This document shows positions 23,384-31,483 of a DNA stretch of 35,774 nucleotides, piece after piece. This DNA comes from an uncultured Bacteroidales bacterium (lineage in GTDB: Bacteria; Bacteroidota; Bacteroidia; Bacteroidales; WCHB1-69): NCBI GenBank assembly GCA_900321845.1, contig ONXT01000253.1, positions 1-35,774 on the forward strand, read 5' to 3'. The position numbers were made by a program, and so were the translations under genes. A model generated the notes under the pieces. The model saw only the letters and a list, made by a program, of their open reading frames with translations. It was not told the DNA's origin and ran no database searches. Position 1 is the stretch's first letter. Each line of letters opens with the position of its first letter.

Positions 23384-24502
23384 ATGGAAATAAAGATGGT
23401 GGATTTGCAGACGCAGTATCTGCATATTAAAAAGGAAATAGATGAAGCGATAGCGAAAGTGATTGATTCCACGGCATTTATCAATGGTCCCGTGGTGAAG
23501 GAATTTCAAGAAAACTTAGCGAACTACGTCGGGTGCAAGCACGTGATAACCTGCGGAAATGGCACCGATGCACTCCAGATTTCTCTGATGGCACTCGGTT
23601 TGCAGCCAGGTGACGAGGTGATTACCACGCCTTTCACCTTCATCGCGACGGCGGAAGTGGCGGGGCTGTTGGGTTTCAAGCCCGTCTTCGTGGATGTTCA
23701 TCCCGACACATTCAATATTGATGCTTCTAAAATTGAAGCGGCCATCACTCCGAGAACCAAGGCCATTGTGCCGGTTCACCTCTTCGGGCAGTGCGCCGAC
23801 ATGTCAGAGATTCTCCGGATCGCCCGCAAGCACGCCCTTCCTGTGGTGGAGGATGCGTGTCAGGCTATCGGGGCGACCATAGACGGCAAAATGGCGGGTA
23901 CGATGGGCGACATCGGTTGCACCTCGTTCTTCCCATCCAAGAATCTGGGCTGCTACGGCGACGGCGGCGCCATTTTCACCAATGATGACGCGCTTGCCAC
24001 CCGCCTTCGCGGCATCGCCAACCACGGCTCTTTCGTGAAGTACCATCATGATATGATAGGCGTGAACTCCCGTCTCGACAGTATCCAAGCGGCCATTCTC
24101 AATGTGAAGCTGCGCCATCTTGACGAATTTACGGCAGCCCGCCAGAAAGCGGCAGAGACTTACAATCGCCTCCTTGCCGACTGCGACTGGGTTTCCACGC
24201 CCGCCGTCGCACCCTTTACCACGCATGTCTATCACCAATATACGCTTCGTTTGCGCGAGGACATCGACCGCGCCCGAGTGATTGAAAAGCTCAAGGCTCT
24301 TGGTATCCCGGCAATGATTTACTATCCGGTGCCGCTCCACTTGCAGAAGGCCTTCGTTTCCTCCGGTTTCCGCGAAGGTGATTTCCCAGTCGCGGAAAAG
24401 CTCTCGCGCACAGTCCTCTCCCTGCCTATGCACACTGAATTGGACGAAAAACAACAGGAATTCATTGTTGAATCATTAAAATCAACCTCAAAGTCATGCT
24501 AA
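23384..24502 (+). CDS. DegT/DnrJ/EryC1/StrS-family sugar aminotransferase
   Basis: 372 residues, typical for the family. These PLP enzymes usually convert a nucleotide-linked keto sugar to an amino sugar for surface polysaccharides. Seen are MVDLQTQYLHIKKEID, FINGPVVKEFQ, CGNGTDALQISLMALGLQPGDEVITTPFTFIATAE, VPVHLFGQCADM, VEDACQAIGA, and the PLP lysine in SFFPSKNLGCYGDGGA. GVNSRLDSIQAAIL and the C-terminal YHQYTLRL match as well. The acceptor sugar cannot be told from sequence. The stop overlaps the start of the next gene by 7 nt, so the pair is probably coupled. Confidence 0.94.
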   Translation: MEIKMVDLQTQYLHIKKEIDEAIAKVIDSTAFINGPVVKEFQENLANYVGCKHVITCGNGTDALQISLMALGLQPGDEVITTPFTFIATAEVAGLLGFKPVFVDVHPDTFNIDASKIEAAITPRTKAIVPVHLFGQCADMSEILRIARKHALPVVEDACQAIGATIDGKMAGTMGDIGCTSFFPSKNLGCYGDGGAIFTNDDALATRLRGIANHGSFVKYHHDMIGVNSRLDSIQAAILNVKLRHLDEFTAARQKAAETYNRLLADCDWVSTPAVAPFTTHVYHQYTLRLREDIDRARVIEKLKALGIPAMIYYPVPLHLQKAFVSSGFREGDFPVAEKLSRTVLSLPMHTELDEKQQEFIVESLKSTSKSC

Positions 24503-25053
24503 TCATTGGAATCACAGGCACCTTGGGTGCGGGGAAGGGAACGGTTGTAGAATATTTAAAGGAAAAGTATGGGTTTGCGCATTTTTCGGTGCGTGATTTC
24601 CTGAAGGAGGAGGTGGCGAAGCGCGGGATGCCGCAGAACCGCGACTCCTTCACTTCGGTGGCAAATGATTTGCGGGCGCAGCATTCCCCCTCTTACATAG
24701 TGGACCAGTTGTATCTTCGTGCGGCCGAACTCCAGGATCCTGACATTAAAGGGGCTGTCATTGAAAGCGTACGCACTCCCGGCGAGATCGATTCTTTGCA
24801 ATCCAAAGGCGATTTCCAGCTCTGGGCGGTGGATGCGGATGCCAAAATCCGCTACCAGCGGGCAGTGCTCCGCAATTCCGAAACCGACCACGTTACTTTC
24901 GAAACGTTCGTTAGCAACGAGCAGCGCGAAATGAACTCCTCCGACCCCAACAAGCAGAACCTCGCCGAGTGCATCCGGCGCGCCGCTCACGTACTGAACA
25001 ACGACGGCACACTCCAGCAACTGCACGCGCAAGTGGATGCCCTTATGTGTTAG
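24496..25053 (+). CDS. P-loop kinase-like protein (dephospho-CoA kinase / UPF0200-like)
   Basis: 185 residues. Walker A is GTLGAGKGT (8-16), followed by FSVRDFLKEEVAKRG, SFTSVANDLRAQHSPSYIVDQL, VIESVRTPGEIDSL and WAVDADAKIRYQRAVLR, which has the lid/arginine pattern of nucleotide and CoaE-like kinases. The fold is an adenylate-kinase-type P-loop kinase; the substrate is unknown. It resembles archaeal UPF0200 and CoaE, but I would not call it coaE. The ATG overlaps the aminotransferase stop by 7 nt and the radical SAM gene follows 37 nt later. Confidence 0.8.
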   Translation: MLIIGITGTLGAGKGTVVEYLKEKYGFAHFSVRDFLKEEVAKRGMPQNRDSFTSVANDLRAQHSPSYIVDQLYLRAAELQDPDIKGAVIESVRTPGEIDSLQSKGDFQLWAVDADAKIRYQRAVLRNSETDHVTFETFVSNEQREMNSSDPNKQNLAECIRRAAHVLNNDGTLQQLHAQVDALMC

Positions 25054-25090
25054 CTTAGATAACAAAATACAGATTATAAATCAAAATATC

Positions 25091-25861
25091 ATGTTTCTTT
25101 GGGAATCTATTGCCTTCGGTCCGATTCACAGCCGCCGCTTAGGCAGCTCGTTAGGCATCAACGTATCGCCTACGGACGTTAAAATCTGTTCCTTCGACTG
25201 CGTCTATTGCGAGTGCGGCTGGACGCTGGAAAAAGACATCTCCTCCACCCATTTCCATCCTGCATCCCTTATTTTGCAAGCGATTGAGAAAAAGTTGAAG
25301 CAGTGTCAGCAGGATGAAATCCACATCGACAGCATCACCTTCTCCGGCAACGGCGAGCCGACGCTTCATCCGCAGTTCGGAGAGATCATTGACGGATTGC
25401 TGAAATTGCGCGAGCAATACTACCCGACTTCCGCCATCACCTGCCTTACAAATTCAACGCGAATAGGTGAGGAGTCGGTAAGGAATGCGCTGTTGAAGAT
25501 CGACAATCCGATGCTGAAACTCGATGCTGGTCTGCCGGATCTTTATCAACTGATAAACCGTCCGATTCTTCCAGTTACGCTAGAAGAAACGGTGCAGAAC
25601 CTCAGCTTTTTCAAGAATAACTTGTTGATACAAAGTATGTTTCTGAAAGGCGAGGTGGATGGAGTCGCTTTTGACAACACGTCGGAGGAGAATGTTTCCG
25701 CCTGGGTGGACATCAGTAAAAAGCTGAAACCGAAGCGCGTGCTGATCTATTCGTTGGACCGCGAAACGCCTGCCACAAAGTTGAAACAGATTTCCAAACA
25801 GGAGTTGGAGTTGATTGCGGAGCGAGTGCGCGCCTACGGCATCCGCGCCGACATTTATTAG
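25091..25861 (+). CDS. Radical SAM protein (COG0731-like)
   Basis: 256 residues from the ATG at 25091. A longer frame starting inside the kinase gene lacks support. The iron-sulfur motif CSFDCVYC gives Cys33, Cys37 and Cys40 (CxxxCxxC), with a further Cys42. Upstream is FGPIHSRRLGSSLGINV, then SGNGEPTLHPQF for SAM binding, and a C-terminal VLIYSLDRETPAT. The family is related to Tyw1-like Fe-S oxidoreductases and often annotated only as radical SAM; the reaction is not known. Last gene of the three-gene plus-strand run, 18 bp from the convergent Gre-like/NUDIX gene. Confidence 0.85.
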   Translation: MFLWESIAFGPIHSRRLGSSLGINVSPTDVKICSFDCVYCECGWTLEKDISSTHFHPASLILQAIEKKLKQCQQDEIHIDSITFSGNGEPTLHPQFGEIIDGLLKLREQYYPTSAITCLTNSTRIGEESVRNALLKIDNPMLKLDAGLPDLYQLINRPILPVTLEETVQNLSFFKNNLLIQSMFLKGEVDGVAFDNTSEENVSAWVDISKKLKPKRVLIYSLDRETPATKLKQISKQELELIAERVRAYGIRADIY

Positions 25862-25879
25862 CAGTCTGCCGGTAGCTGT

Positions 25880-27052
25880 TTAGCTAATCCACCCGATTTC
25901 CTTCTCAAACCAAGAGGTGAAGACCTTTTTCATGAGGTTCGCTTTGATCTCTTCCATTGGCCAGAAACGGCCACCGTCGGTTTCATCGGTAGGGGAGAGG
26001 TCGCCATCGTATTTTAGGAAGTAGATGTGTACCAGCTCTTTTTCCACCGCCGACTCATAGACGTAAGACTTGAGGAATTTTGCTTTGAAGTTCTTGAGTT
26101 TCAATTCCTCTTCGGCTTCGCGTATCAGGGCGGCTTCCGTTTTTTCAAGCAGTTTCACATGTCCGCCGACCGCCACGTCCCATTTTCCAGGCTCGATTTT
26201 TTTCCACGAAGGTCGTTTTTGGAGGAACATTTCCCCTTTTGAATTTTTGATGTAGAGGTGTACGGTCGGGTGAAGCAGCTTGTTGCCCTCGTGGCATTGC
26301 CAGCGAAAAGCGCGCCCAACCATGTTGCCTCGTTCATTAACCAACGGGAGAAATTCATTCTCCTCTTTCTTCTTCTCTTGTATAAATCGTTCTTTATCAG
26401 CTGTTTCATCAATTTCTTCTTCGTCATTCTCCTCCTCGACATCAGCGGGTTCAATCTCAGTGGCGACTTCGCCCGGTTTGTTTTTCTTGCGAATCATCGC
26501 GGTCAACCGCTCCTGGGCGCTAAGCTCTTTGGCGGATGTGATTTCCACCACGGAAGCGGTTCCCTCTTCGCCATAAAAAATCGATTCTATCTGCAATATT
26601 TCGGCAGAGTTGGGGCGTTGAAATTCAACCTTCTCCCCTTTTTTATGGCCAGTCAGCGCCTTTGCGAGCGGGGAGAGGAAGGAAATTTTACCATGTACGG
26701 CATCGGCTTCATCCACTCCAACAATGCGAATGGTCTGTTTCTGGTTTTGCCCGTTCAAGTAGGTTACCCAAGCGCCAAAACGGATTTCGCCGTTGTTCTT
26801 ACCGGCATTATTCACGATTTCGGCGGAATTGATGCGCTCGTCAATCTGTAAAATCTTGGCAGTCAGATAGTTGTATTGGATTCGGTTGTCCTTGCTCGCC
26901 TCTTGTTCGCTAACGAGGGTTTCCCGTTCCTGCTTCAGCAATTCTAAACCGGTGGGTGTGACATAATTAGGTGTTCCGTCGGGGAGCGCCGCACGCGGAG
27001 TTACAATGGGTGTTTCTTCCTGGTCACCCTCTTTTACAAAACCACGACTCAT
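25880..27052 (-). CDS. GreA/GreB-like domain fused to a NUDIX hydrolase domain
   Basis: 390 residues, one uninterrupted frame. Residues 1-162 are a Gre-like protein of the Bacteroidota type: MSRGFVKEGDQEE, PNYVTPTGLELLKQE, RFGAWVTYLN, VGVDEADAVHGKISFLSPLAKAL. The N-terminal coiled coil is shortened: the region that in E. coli GreB carries the acidic GDRSENADY tip reads SKDNRIQY, so transcript-cleavage activity is doubtful. Residues 163-232 are an acidic, Lys/Glu-rich linker. Residues 233-390 are a NUDIX domain of the YfcD/IDI-like kind with the box from Gly297, Glu303, Arg311-Glu312 to Glu315-Glu316 (Gly of the box replaced by Lys318). It follows rfbC by 53 nt. The fusion is notable. Confidence 0.88.
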   Translation of the reverse strand: MSRGFVKEGDQEETPIVTPRAALPDGTPNYVTPTGLELLKQERETLVSEQEASKDNRIQYNYLTAKILQIDERINSAEIVNNAGKNNGEIRFGAWVTYLNGQNQKQTIRIVGVDEADAVHGKISFLSPLAKALTGHKKGEKVEFQRPNSAEILQIESIFYGEEGTASVVEITSAKELSAQERLTAMIRKKNKPGEVATEIEPADVEEENDEEEIDETADKERFIQEKKKEENEFLPLVNERGNMVGRAFRWQCHEGNKLLHPTVHLYIKNSKGEMFLQKRPSWKKIEPGKWDVAVGGHVKLLEKTEAALIREAEEELKLKNFKAKFLKSYVYESAVEKELVHIYFLKYDGDLSPTDETDGGRFWPMEEIKANLMKKVFTSWFEKEIGWIS

Positions 27053-27105
27053 TGATTAATTGATAATTGAGAGTTAATAATTGTTGTTTTCCCGCTTTTT
27101 CTTGA

Positions 27106-27648
27106 TTAAAATGGCGTCACGAAATTTTTGAGTGTTGCGCCTAGTTTGTCCTTGTCGGAGGTAATGGGGTTTTCCACTTGCCAGTCCACACCGATGTAGG
27201 GATCGTTGAAGATGATGCTGCCTTCGGAGGCTTTGTTGTAAAGTGCGGAGCATTTGTAGGCGAAGATGGTGTTGTCCTCCAGCACGGAGAAGCCGTGTGC
27301 AAATCCCTTAGGCACAAAGAGTTGGTGATGGTTTTCGCCGGTAAGCAAGGCGGAAACGTACTTCCCGTAGGTTGGACTGCCCTTGCGCAAATCCACGGCC
27401 ACGTCCAATACTTTCCCCTGAATCACGCTCACCAGTTTCGCCTGGGTAAACGGTGGTTTCTGGAAGTGAAGGCCGCGCACTACATTCTTTTGTGAGAACG
27501 ACTGGTTGTCCTGCACAAAGGTCTCGGTGATGCCTGCCGCCTTGTAGCGTTCTTCATTGTAGGTCTCGTAAAACCAGCCTCTTTGGTCTCCGAAAATCTG
27601 AGGTTTAATTAAAAAAACCCCTTTGATTTCAAGTTCTATTGTTTCCAT
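27106..27648 (-). CDS. rfbC: dTDP-4-dehydrorhamnose 3,5-epimerase
   Basis: 180 residues, standard length. It epimerises dTDP-4-keto-6-deoxyglucose at C3 and C5 in dTDP-L-rhamnose synthesis for cell-surface polysaccharide. The cupin-fold signature includes RGLHFQ (Arg59, His61), Lys71, DVAVDLRKGSPTYGKY, VPKGFAHGFSVL and Tyr131 in FAYKCS, matching the known active-site set. The start is ATG at 27648. rfbA, rfbB and rfbD are not next to it, which is unusual for rhamnose genes. It lies 29 nt after kdsC. Confidence 0.95.
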   Translation of the reverse strand: METIELEIKGVFLIKPQIFGDQRGWFYETYNEERYKAAGITETFVQDNQSFSQKNVVRGLHFQKPPFTQAKLVSVIQGKVLDVAVDLRKGSPTYGKYVSALLTGENHHQLFVPKGFAHGFSVLEDNTIFAYKCSALYNKASEGSIIFNDPYIGVDWQVENPITSDKDKLGATLKNFVTPF

Positions 27649-27677
27649 GTTTTGATGATAATTCTAACGCCTATCTT

Positions 27678-28208
27678 CTACCAAATTCCTGCGTCTTTTT
27701 CAAACCATCTGCTTTGTGCGCGGAGGGTCTGTTCAATGATGTCGCGCACCGCACCATTTCCTCCGTTGCAGAAGGAGATGTAGTCGGCGGTGGCTTTGAT
27801 TTCCTCGCTGGCATCGGCAGGGCAGCACTTGATGCCTGCCAATTGCATCATTTCGAAGTCGGGGATGTCATCGCCCATAATCAAAATTTGTTCTTGTTTC
27901 AAATTGTGAAACGCCATATACTCCTTCAGCCTTTCCACTTTGTTACTGACACTCAGGTATATCTCCATTCCTTTGAAACTTTGATAGCGGAGCCGCATGG
28001 ATTCGGAGTAGCCGCCGGAAATCACTGCGACGTTGTAACCCTTTTGCAGCGCGTAATGCAGCGCGTACCCGTCTTTCACGTTCGTGGCGCGCAATTGGTC
28101 CCCGTCGGGCAGAACGTAGATTTTCCCGTCCGACAACACCCCGTCGAAATCAAAGATGAAGGTCGTGATGTTTTTTAGTTTTTGGCGATAATTCGTGTTA
28201 TTTTCCAT
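27678..28208 (-). CDS. kdsC: KdsC-type HAD phosphatase (3-deoxy-D-manno-octulosonate 8-phosphate phosphatase)
   Basis: 176 residues using the ATG at 28208 (MENNTNYRQ). An in-frame TTG five codons earlier is possible but the ATG overlaps the DUF2520 stop by 11 nt, a tight coupling arrangement. HAD motif I is FIFDFDGVLSDG, motif II AVISGGYSES, motif III Lys in SNKVERL, and motif IV GDDIPDFEMM. It lacks a cap domain, as in KdsC. It releases phosphate from KDO-8-P in lipopolysaccharide synthesis; a related NeuNAc-9-P phosphatase role cannot be excluded. The gene follows DUF2520, an order I have seen in Bacteroidota. Confidence 0.9.
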   Translation of the reverse strand: MENNTNYRQKLKNITTFIFDFDGVLSDGKIYVLPDGDQLRATNVKDGYALHYALQKGYNVAVISGGYSESMRLRYQSFKGMEIYLSVSNKVERLKEYMAFHNLKQEQILIMGDDIPDFEMMQLAGIKCCPADASEEIKATADYISFCNGGNGAVRDIIEQTLRAQSRWFEKDAGIW

Positions 28209-28965
28209 CTGTTTTATTTTCAATCCATTCTGAAATCAGTCGGTAGATTTCCTGTAATTTGTTGTCTTTCAGTTCATTCAGTTGTTTCTGAATGATTTTT
28301 TCATCGCGGCGACGCGCAGGACCGGTTTGTGCCTGCCACGGATTCATCAACGAAATTTTATCTAAAGTATTTTGTAATAATGGGATAATGAGTTCGGAAT
28401 CAATGTTGCTTGATCTCAATATGTCGAACCCCACTCCGTACATCGCGTTGGTGAAATTTGAGGAAAAAACGGCGGCCAAATGCAGTTTTTCGCGTTGTTT
28501 TTCGTTGATTTTGTACACTTTATCTGATAAATGCCGGGCAAATTCGCAAAGTACCTCCTCTGTTGCTTGGTCATCTCCTTCTACGCAAAGCGGAACCGCC
28601 AATTTCGAGAAATCAGCATGGCGGGAAATTGTTTGGCAGGGATATACCACGCCGTATCTTTCGCTTTTCTCAGCCAATACGCTTTGTGAAACGGAACCGG
28701 CTGTTAAAACGGCGAGAGGCATCCTGAAAGAAATCTCAGAGATCGTCTTTTCGTATGCGTCATCCTTGATGGAGAAGATGTAAATGTTGGCATCGGAGCG
28801 AAGCTTCGACAGTTTGTCAATGGCCTCACAGCCGCACGACTCTGCCAAAATCTTGCCGTGTTCAAGTGTCGGGCTATAAATCTGAGCCACCTTGATTTCG
28901 GCCTTTTTTAGCGCGTAAGCAAACCAAGTTGCCACATTGCCGCTTCCGATAATAACTGCTTTCAT
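28198..28965 (-). CDS. Rossmann-fold and DUF2520 domain protein
   Basis: 255 residues. The N-terminal NAD(P)-binding fold starts IGSGNVATWFAYAL (6-19), and FSIKDDAYEKTI and TAGSVSQSVL follow. The C-terminal DUF2520 helical domain holds HLAAVFSSNFTNAMY and TGPARRRD, a family signature. It resembles ketopantoate reductase and F420-dependent reductases, but the substrate is unknown. It ends in an 11-nt overlap with kdsC and starts 23 nt after ispE, so it is probably part of the pfkB-ispE-DUF2520-kdsC transcript. Confidence 0.9.
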   Translation of the reverse strand: MKAVIIGSGNVATWFAYALKKAEIKVAQIYSPTLEHGKILAESCGCEAIDKLSKLRSDANIYIFSIKDDAYEKTISEISFRMPLAVLTAGSVSQSVLAEKSERYGVVYPCQTISRHADFSKLAVPLCVEGDDQATEEVLCEFARHLSDKVYKINEKQREKLHLAAVFSSNFTNAMYGVGFDILRSSNIDSELIIPLLQNTLDKISLMNPWQAQTGPARRRDEKIIQKQLNELKDNKLQEIYRLISEWIENKTDGK

Positions 28966-28988
28966 CTTGCTTGGTCTTCAGTCGGTTG

Positions 28989-29744
28989 TCAGTTGTCAAA
29001 GATTCCGAAAATGGCGGACCCGCTGCCTGAAAGTGCAGCGTAAATTGCACCTTCATTGTAGAATTTCTTTTTGATTTCCGCCAATTCGGGGTATTTTTTA
29101 AACAACGGGGCTTCGAAATCATTCACGAGAAGATTCTTCCAGTTTTCAATGGGTTGTCCAACAATCTCCTTTAGATTCATTCTGCCGGATTTTGGCGTAA
29201 TCAAGGAATAGGCCTCTGCCGTTGAAATGGAAAAATCGGGTTTGAAAATTTTTATTGTTTTCGTTGATAAATCCAGTGGAATAGGGGAGAGGATCTCGCC
29301 TTTTCCGGTTGCGTAGCAGGGACGGTTTTCAATGAAGAAAGGCACGTCGCTTCCTAATTTTTCAGCGAATTTCTTCAATAACTCATTGGCAAGTTGTAAG
29401 TTGAAAAGTTCATTTGTCATTTTCAGAACGGTGGCGGCATCGGAAGAGCCGCCGCCCAATCCCGCGCCCGAGGGGATGTTTTTTTCCAATGTGATCCTCG
29501 CCCCGCGCAATCCGAACTCCTTTTGCAGCATCCTGAACGCCTTGACGCACAGGTTTTTTTCGCTGTCAATTTGGAAATCGCCCTTTTTCATTTCAAAAAC
29601 AACCTCCTCGGCGGGTTCCATCTCAATTATATCTTGCAGAGTGTCAATAGGATAGAAGATGGTTTCCAAATCGTGAAAACCATCGTCGCGTTTTCGGGTG
29701 ATGTGTAGCCCGAGGTTGATTTTGAAATTGGCGTGGGCTTTCAT
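28989..29744 (-). CDS. ispE: 4-diphosphocytidyl-2-C-methyl-D-erythritol kinase
   Basis: 251 residues, slightly short but complete. It phosphorylates CDP-methylerythritol in the MEP isoprenoid pathway. The GHMP ATP loop is PSGAGLGGGSSDAA (91-104). Lys8 in NFKINLGL and Asp133 in GSDVPFFIEN are the expected catalytic pair, and SGSGSAIFGIF closes the substrate site near the C-terminus. Only one base separates it from the PfkB stop (TAA-G-ATG), indicating coupling. No other isp gene is near. Confidence 0.95.
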   Translation of the reverse strand: MKAHANFKINLGLHITRKRDDGFHDLETIFYPIDTLQDIIEMEPAEEVVFEMKKGDFQIDSEKNLCVKAFRMLQKEFGLRGARITLEKNIPSGAGLGGGSSDAATVLKMTNELFNLQLANELLKKFAEKLGSDVPFFIENRPCYATGKGEILSPIPLDLSTKTIKIFKPDFSISTAEAYSLITPKSGRMNLKEIVGQPIENWKNLLVNDFEAPLFKKYPELAEIKKKFYNEGAIYAALSGSGSAIFGIFDN

Positions 29745-29745
29745 C

Positions 29746-30720
29746 TTACAAATCCCACTCCTTTTTGATTACTTCCCATTGATTATCAGAAAGTTTTGCA
29801 CCAATTGTGGAAACCATCTCGTCTCCCAGCCGAGCAGCCAATCGTCCGGTTTTTTCCTCCGGCCAGTTGTTGAGCAGCCCAAACAGGAAACCAGCTGCGA
29901 AGATGTCGCCTGCGCCGTTGGTGTCGATGGGTTTCTTCCCGTTCGTCCCTACCGCGATCCTCTTTCCGTTGATGTTGGCAATGGAGCCTTTTCCTCCTAA
30001 TTTCACGATGGCAATCGGACAATACTGGGATAGAATTTCCAAGGCCTCCTCGCCCTCTTTTCCGGTGAATGCCTTTGCCTCCTCTTCGTTCGCGAAAATG
30101 ATGCTAACATATTCTTTCAGAAGCATTTCCACAAAATCGTGGTGTTCTTCCACCAGGTTGAATGAGGCCATATCCATCGAGATCTTCAGTCCGCACGCTT
30201 GGGCCATCTGACAAACTTTCAGAATCAGGTCGTGGTTGAAAATCAAGTAACCTTCCACGTGAATATAGTTGTAATTCTTGAAAATCACTGGATTGATTTC
30301 GTCGGCAATCATGGCGGAGGCGGCACCGAGGTAGGTGGCGAATGTACGTTCTGCATCCTGTGTCATCAGTGTGGTGGCGATGCCTGTGTCAATCTCCGAT
30401 GAGTGAATGAGATGTGGCTCGATGCCACTTTTTTGCATATCTGATTCAAAAAATTTGCCCATCTCATCTTTCCCGACTTTCCCGATATAGCCAGTTGAAG
30501 CCCCCAATCGGGCAAGTCCGTGAATGGTGTTGGAAGTCGAGCCGCCTGAAGCCAGCGTCTGCTTCAACTCTCGAATCGCCGTGTGAATTTGTCTTTTCTT
30601 TTCTGCATCAATCATTTGCATTCCGCCCTTCGGCAGTTCGTATGCCTTGAGCAGCTTCTCATCGGGGAGGTTGACAATGACATCTACGAGCGCATTTCCG
30701 ATACCTAAAATTCTTTGCAT
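29746..30720 (-). CDS. PfkB-family carbohydrate/nucleoside kinase (adenosine kinase-like)
   Basis: 324 residues. The ribokinase/PfkB signatures are LASGGSTSNTIHGLARLGASTGYIGKVG near residue 55-82 and DTNGAGDIFAAGFLFGL (second PfkB signature, with Asn where Thr is usual) near 260. The catalytic Asp lies in GAGD. The GNALVDVIV start and length resemble adenosine kinase or related purine nucleoside kinases found next to Bacteroidota envelope genes. The substrate is not provable from sequence. A TACTTTTG promoter and a 7-bp tandem repeat lie in its leader. It heads the minus-strand run to the Gre-like/NUDIX gene. Confidence 0.9.
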   Translation of the reverse strand: MQRILGIGNALVDVIVNLPDEKLLKAYELPKGGMQMIDAEKKRQIHTAIRELKQTLASGGSTSNTIHGLARLGASTGYIGKVGKDEMGKFFESDMQKSGIEPHLIHSSEIDTGIATTLMTQDAERTFATYLGAASAMIADEINPVIFKNYNYIHVEGYLIFNHDLILKVCQMAQACGLKISMDMASFNLVEEHHDFVEMLLKEYVSIIFANEEEAKAFTGKEGEEALEILSQYCPIAIVKLGGKGSIANINGKRIAVGTNGKKPIDTNGAGDIFAAGFLFGLLNNWPEEKTGRLAARLGDEMVSTIGAKLSDNQWEVIKKEWDL

Positions 30721-30743
30721 TGTTTATTTTTTAGTGAACTGAA

Positions 30744-30776
30744 AATTTCTAATTTCTAATTTCTAATTGCTAATTG
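30744..30776. repeat. Tandem 7-bp repeat in the pfkB leader
   Basis: AATTTCT occurs three times in tandem (30744-30764), then AATTGCT and a partial AATTG: about 4.7 units. It lies between the pfkB promoter (30792-30799) and the start codon, so it would be in the 5' untranslated region of that mRNA. Slippage could alter leader length. Confidence 0.75.
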
Positions 30777-30791
30777 TTCTATTACCGTCGG

Positions 30792-30799
30792 CAAAAGTA
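30792..30799 (-). promoter_or_regulatory. -7 promoter box for the pfkB-ispE operon
   Basis: TACTTTTG on the minus strand, followed by C. A TTG lies 18 nt upstream of the box, near the expected -33 spacing. The leader is about 70 nt and contains the 7-bp repeat. Confidence 0.7.
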
Positions 30800-30879
30800 C
30801 AATTTTTTAGTGAATTGCAACCTGCAACTACCGTCTTAGTGTATTGCTGGTCGCTATTTAGAGATTTTACAAAAAAATG

Positions 30880-30887
30880 TATCTTTG
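30880..30887 (+). promoter_or_regulatory. -7 promoter box for folA
   Basis: TATCTTTG followed by C, 25 nt before the ATG at 30913. It excludes the earlier in-frame ATG at 30877, which lies on the box. Confidence 0.65.
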
Positions 30888-30912
30888 CACAAATATTTCA
30901 AAATCACAAGTA

Positions 30913-31404
30913 ATGAAAGAACTGAATATCATCGCTGCGATTGGGAACCTTCGGGAACTGGGGTTCAAGAACAAGCTTCTCTGCCATTTGCCGAAGGATT
31001 TGCAACACTTCAAATCTCTAACTTCTGGCCACACGGTCGTGATGGGCCGGAATACGTGGGACTCGCTTCCTAAAAAACCCCTCCCAAACCGCCGCAATGT
31101 CGTCCTCTCCCGCAATCTCGACCTTCAATACGACAATTGCGAGGTTTTTCATTCGTTCGAGGAGTTCGCAGCCACCACTTCCCCAGATGAAATCGTCTTT
31201 GTCATTGGGGGAGCACAGCTTTATCAACAATTTGTAAACCAGGCCGATAACCTCTTCATTACCCATATCCATTCCAATTTTCAGGCAGATGTCTTCTTTC
31301 CTATTATTGATGCTAAAATTTGGCAGAGTCAGGAGGAAATTTTTGTGCCCAAAGACGAAATGAATCCCTTTGATTTCCACTTTGCCACCTATAGCAGAAA
31401 ATAA
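30913..31404 (+). CDS. folA: Dihydrofolate reductase
   Basis: 163 residues from the ATG at 30913. It reduces dihydrofolate to tetrahydrofolate with NADPH. Seen are LNIIAAIG, LLCHLPKDLQHFKSLTSGH, VVMGRNTWDSLPKKPLPNRRNVVLSR and a C-terminal FVIGGAQLYQQFV. Asp29 corresponds to the catalytic Asp27 of E. coli. The almost invariant Trp22 of the substrate/trimethoprim pocket is replaced by Cys24 here, a substitution worth checking. thyA is not adjacent. The gene is followed 79 nt later by the DUF4468 gene. Confidence 0.94.
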   Translation: MKELNIIAAIGNLRELGFKNKLLCHLPKDLQHFKSLTSGHTVVMGRNTWDSLPKKPLPNRRNVVLSRNLDLQYDNCEVFHSFEEFAATTSPDEIVFVIGGAQLYQQFVNQADNLFITHIHSNFQADVFFPIIDAKIWQSQEEIFVPKDEMNPFDFHFATYSRK

Positions 31405-31483
31405 ATCGTCGGTTCAATAATTTACCGAAAGCCTTTTCGTTATTATAATTCAGATATTTGTCAAACCCATAATTTTAGATACA

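Noticed and set aside
23530..23545. CACGTG in the aminotransferase gene as a third parS site
   Set aside because: The flanks (AAG before, ATA after) do not match the parS arms.
30250..30263. TTCCACGTGAAT in the pfkB gene as a third parS site
   Set aside because: Only 10 of 12 core bases match and it is not a palindrome outside the CACGTG; kept as a weak lead only.
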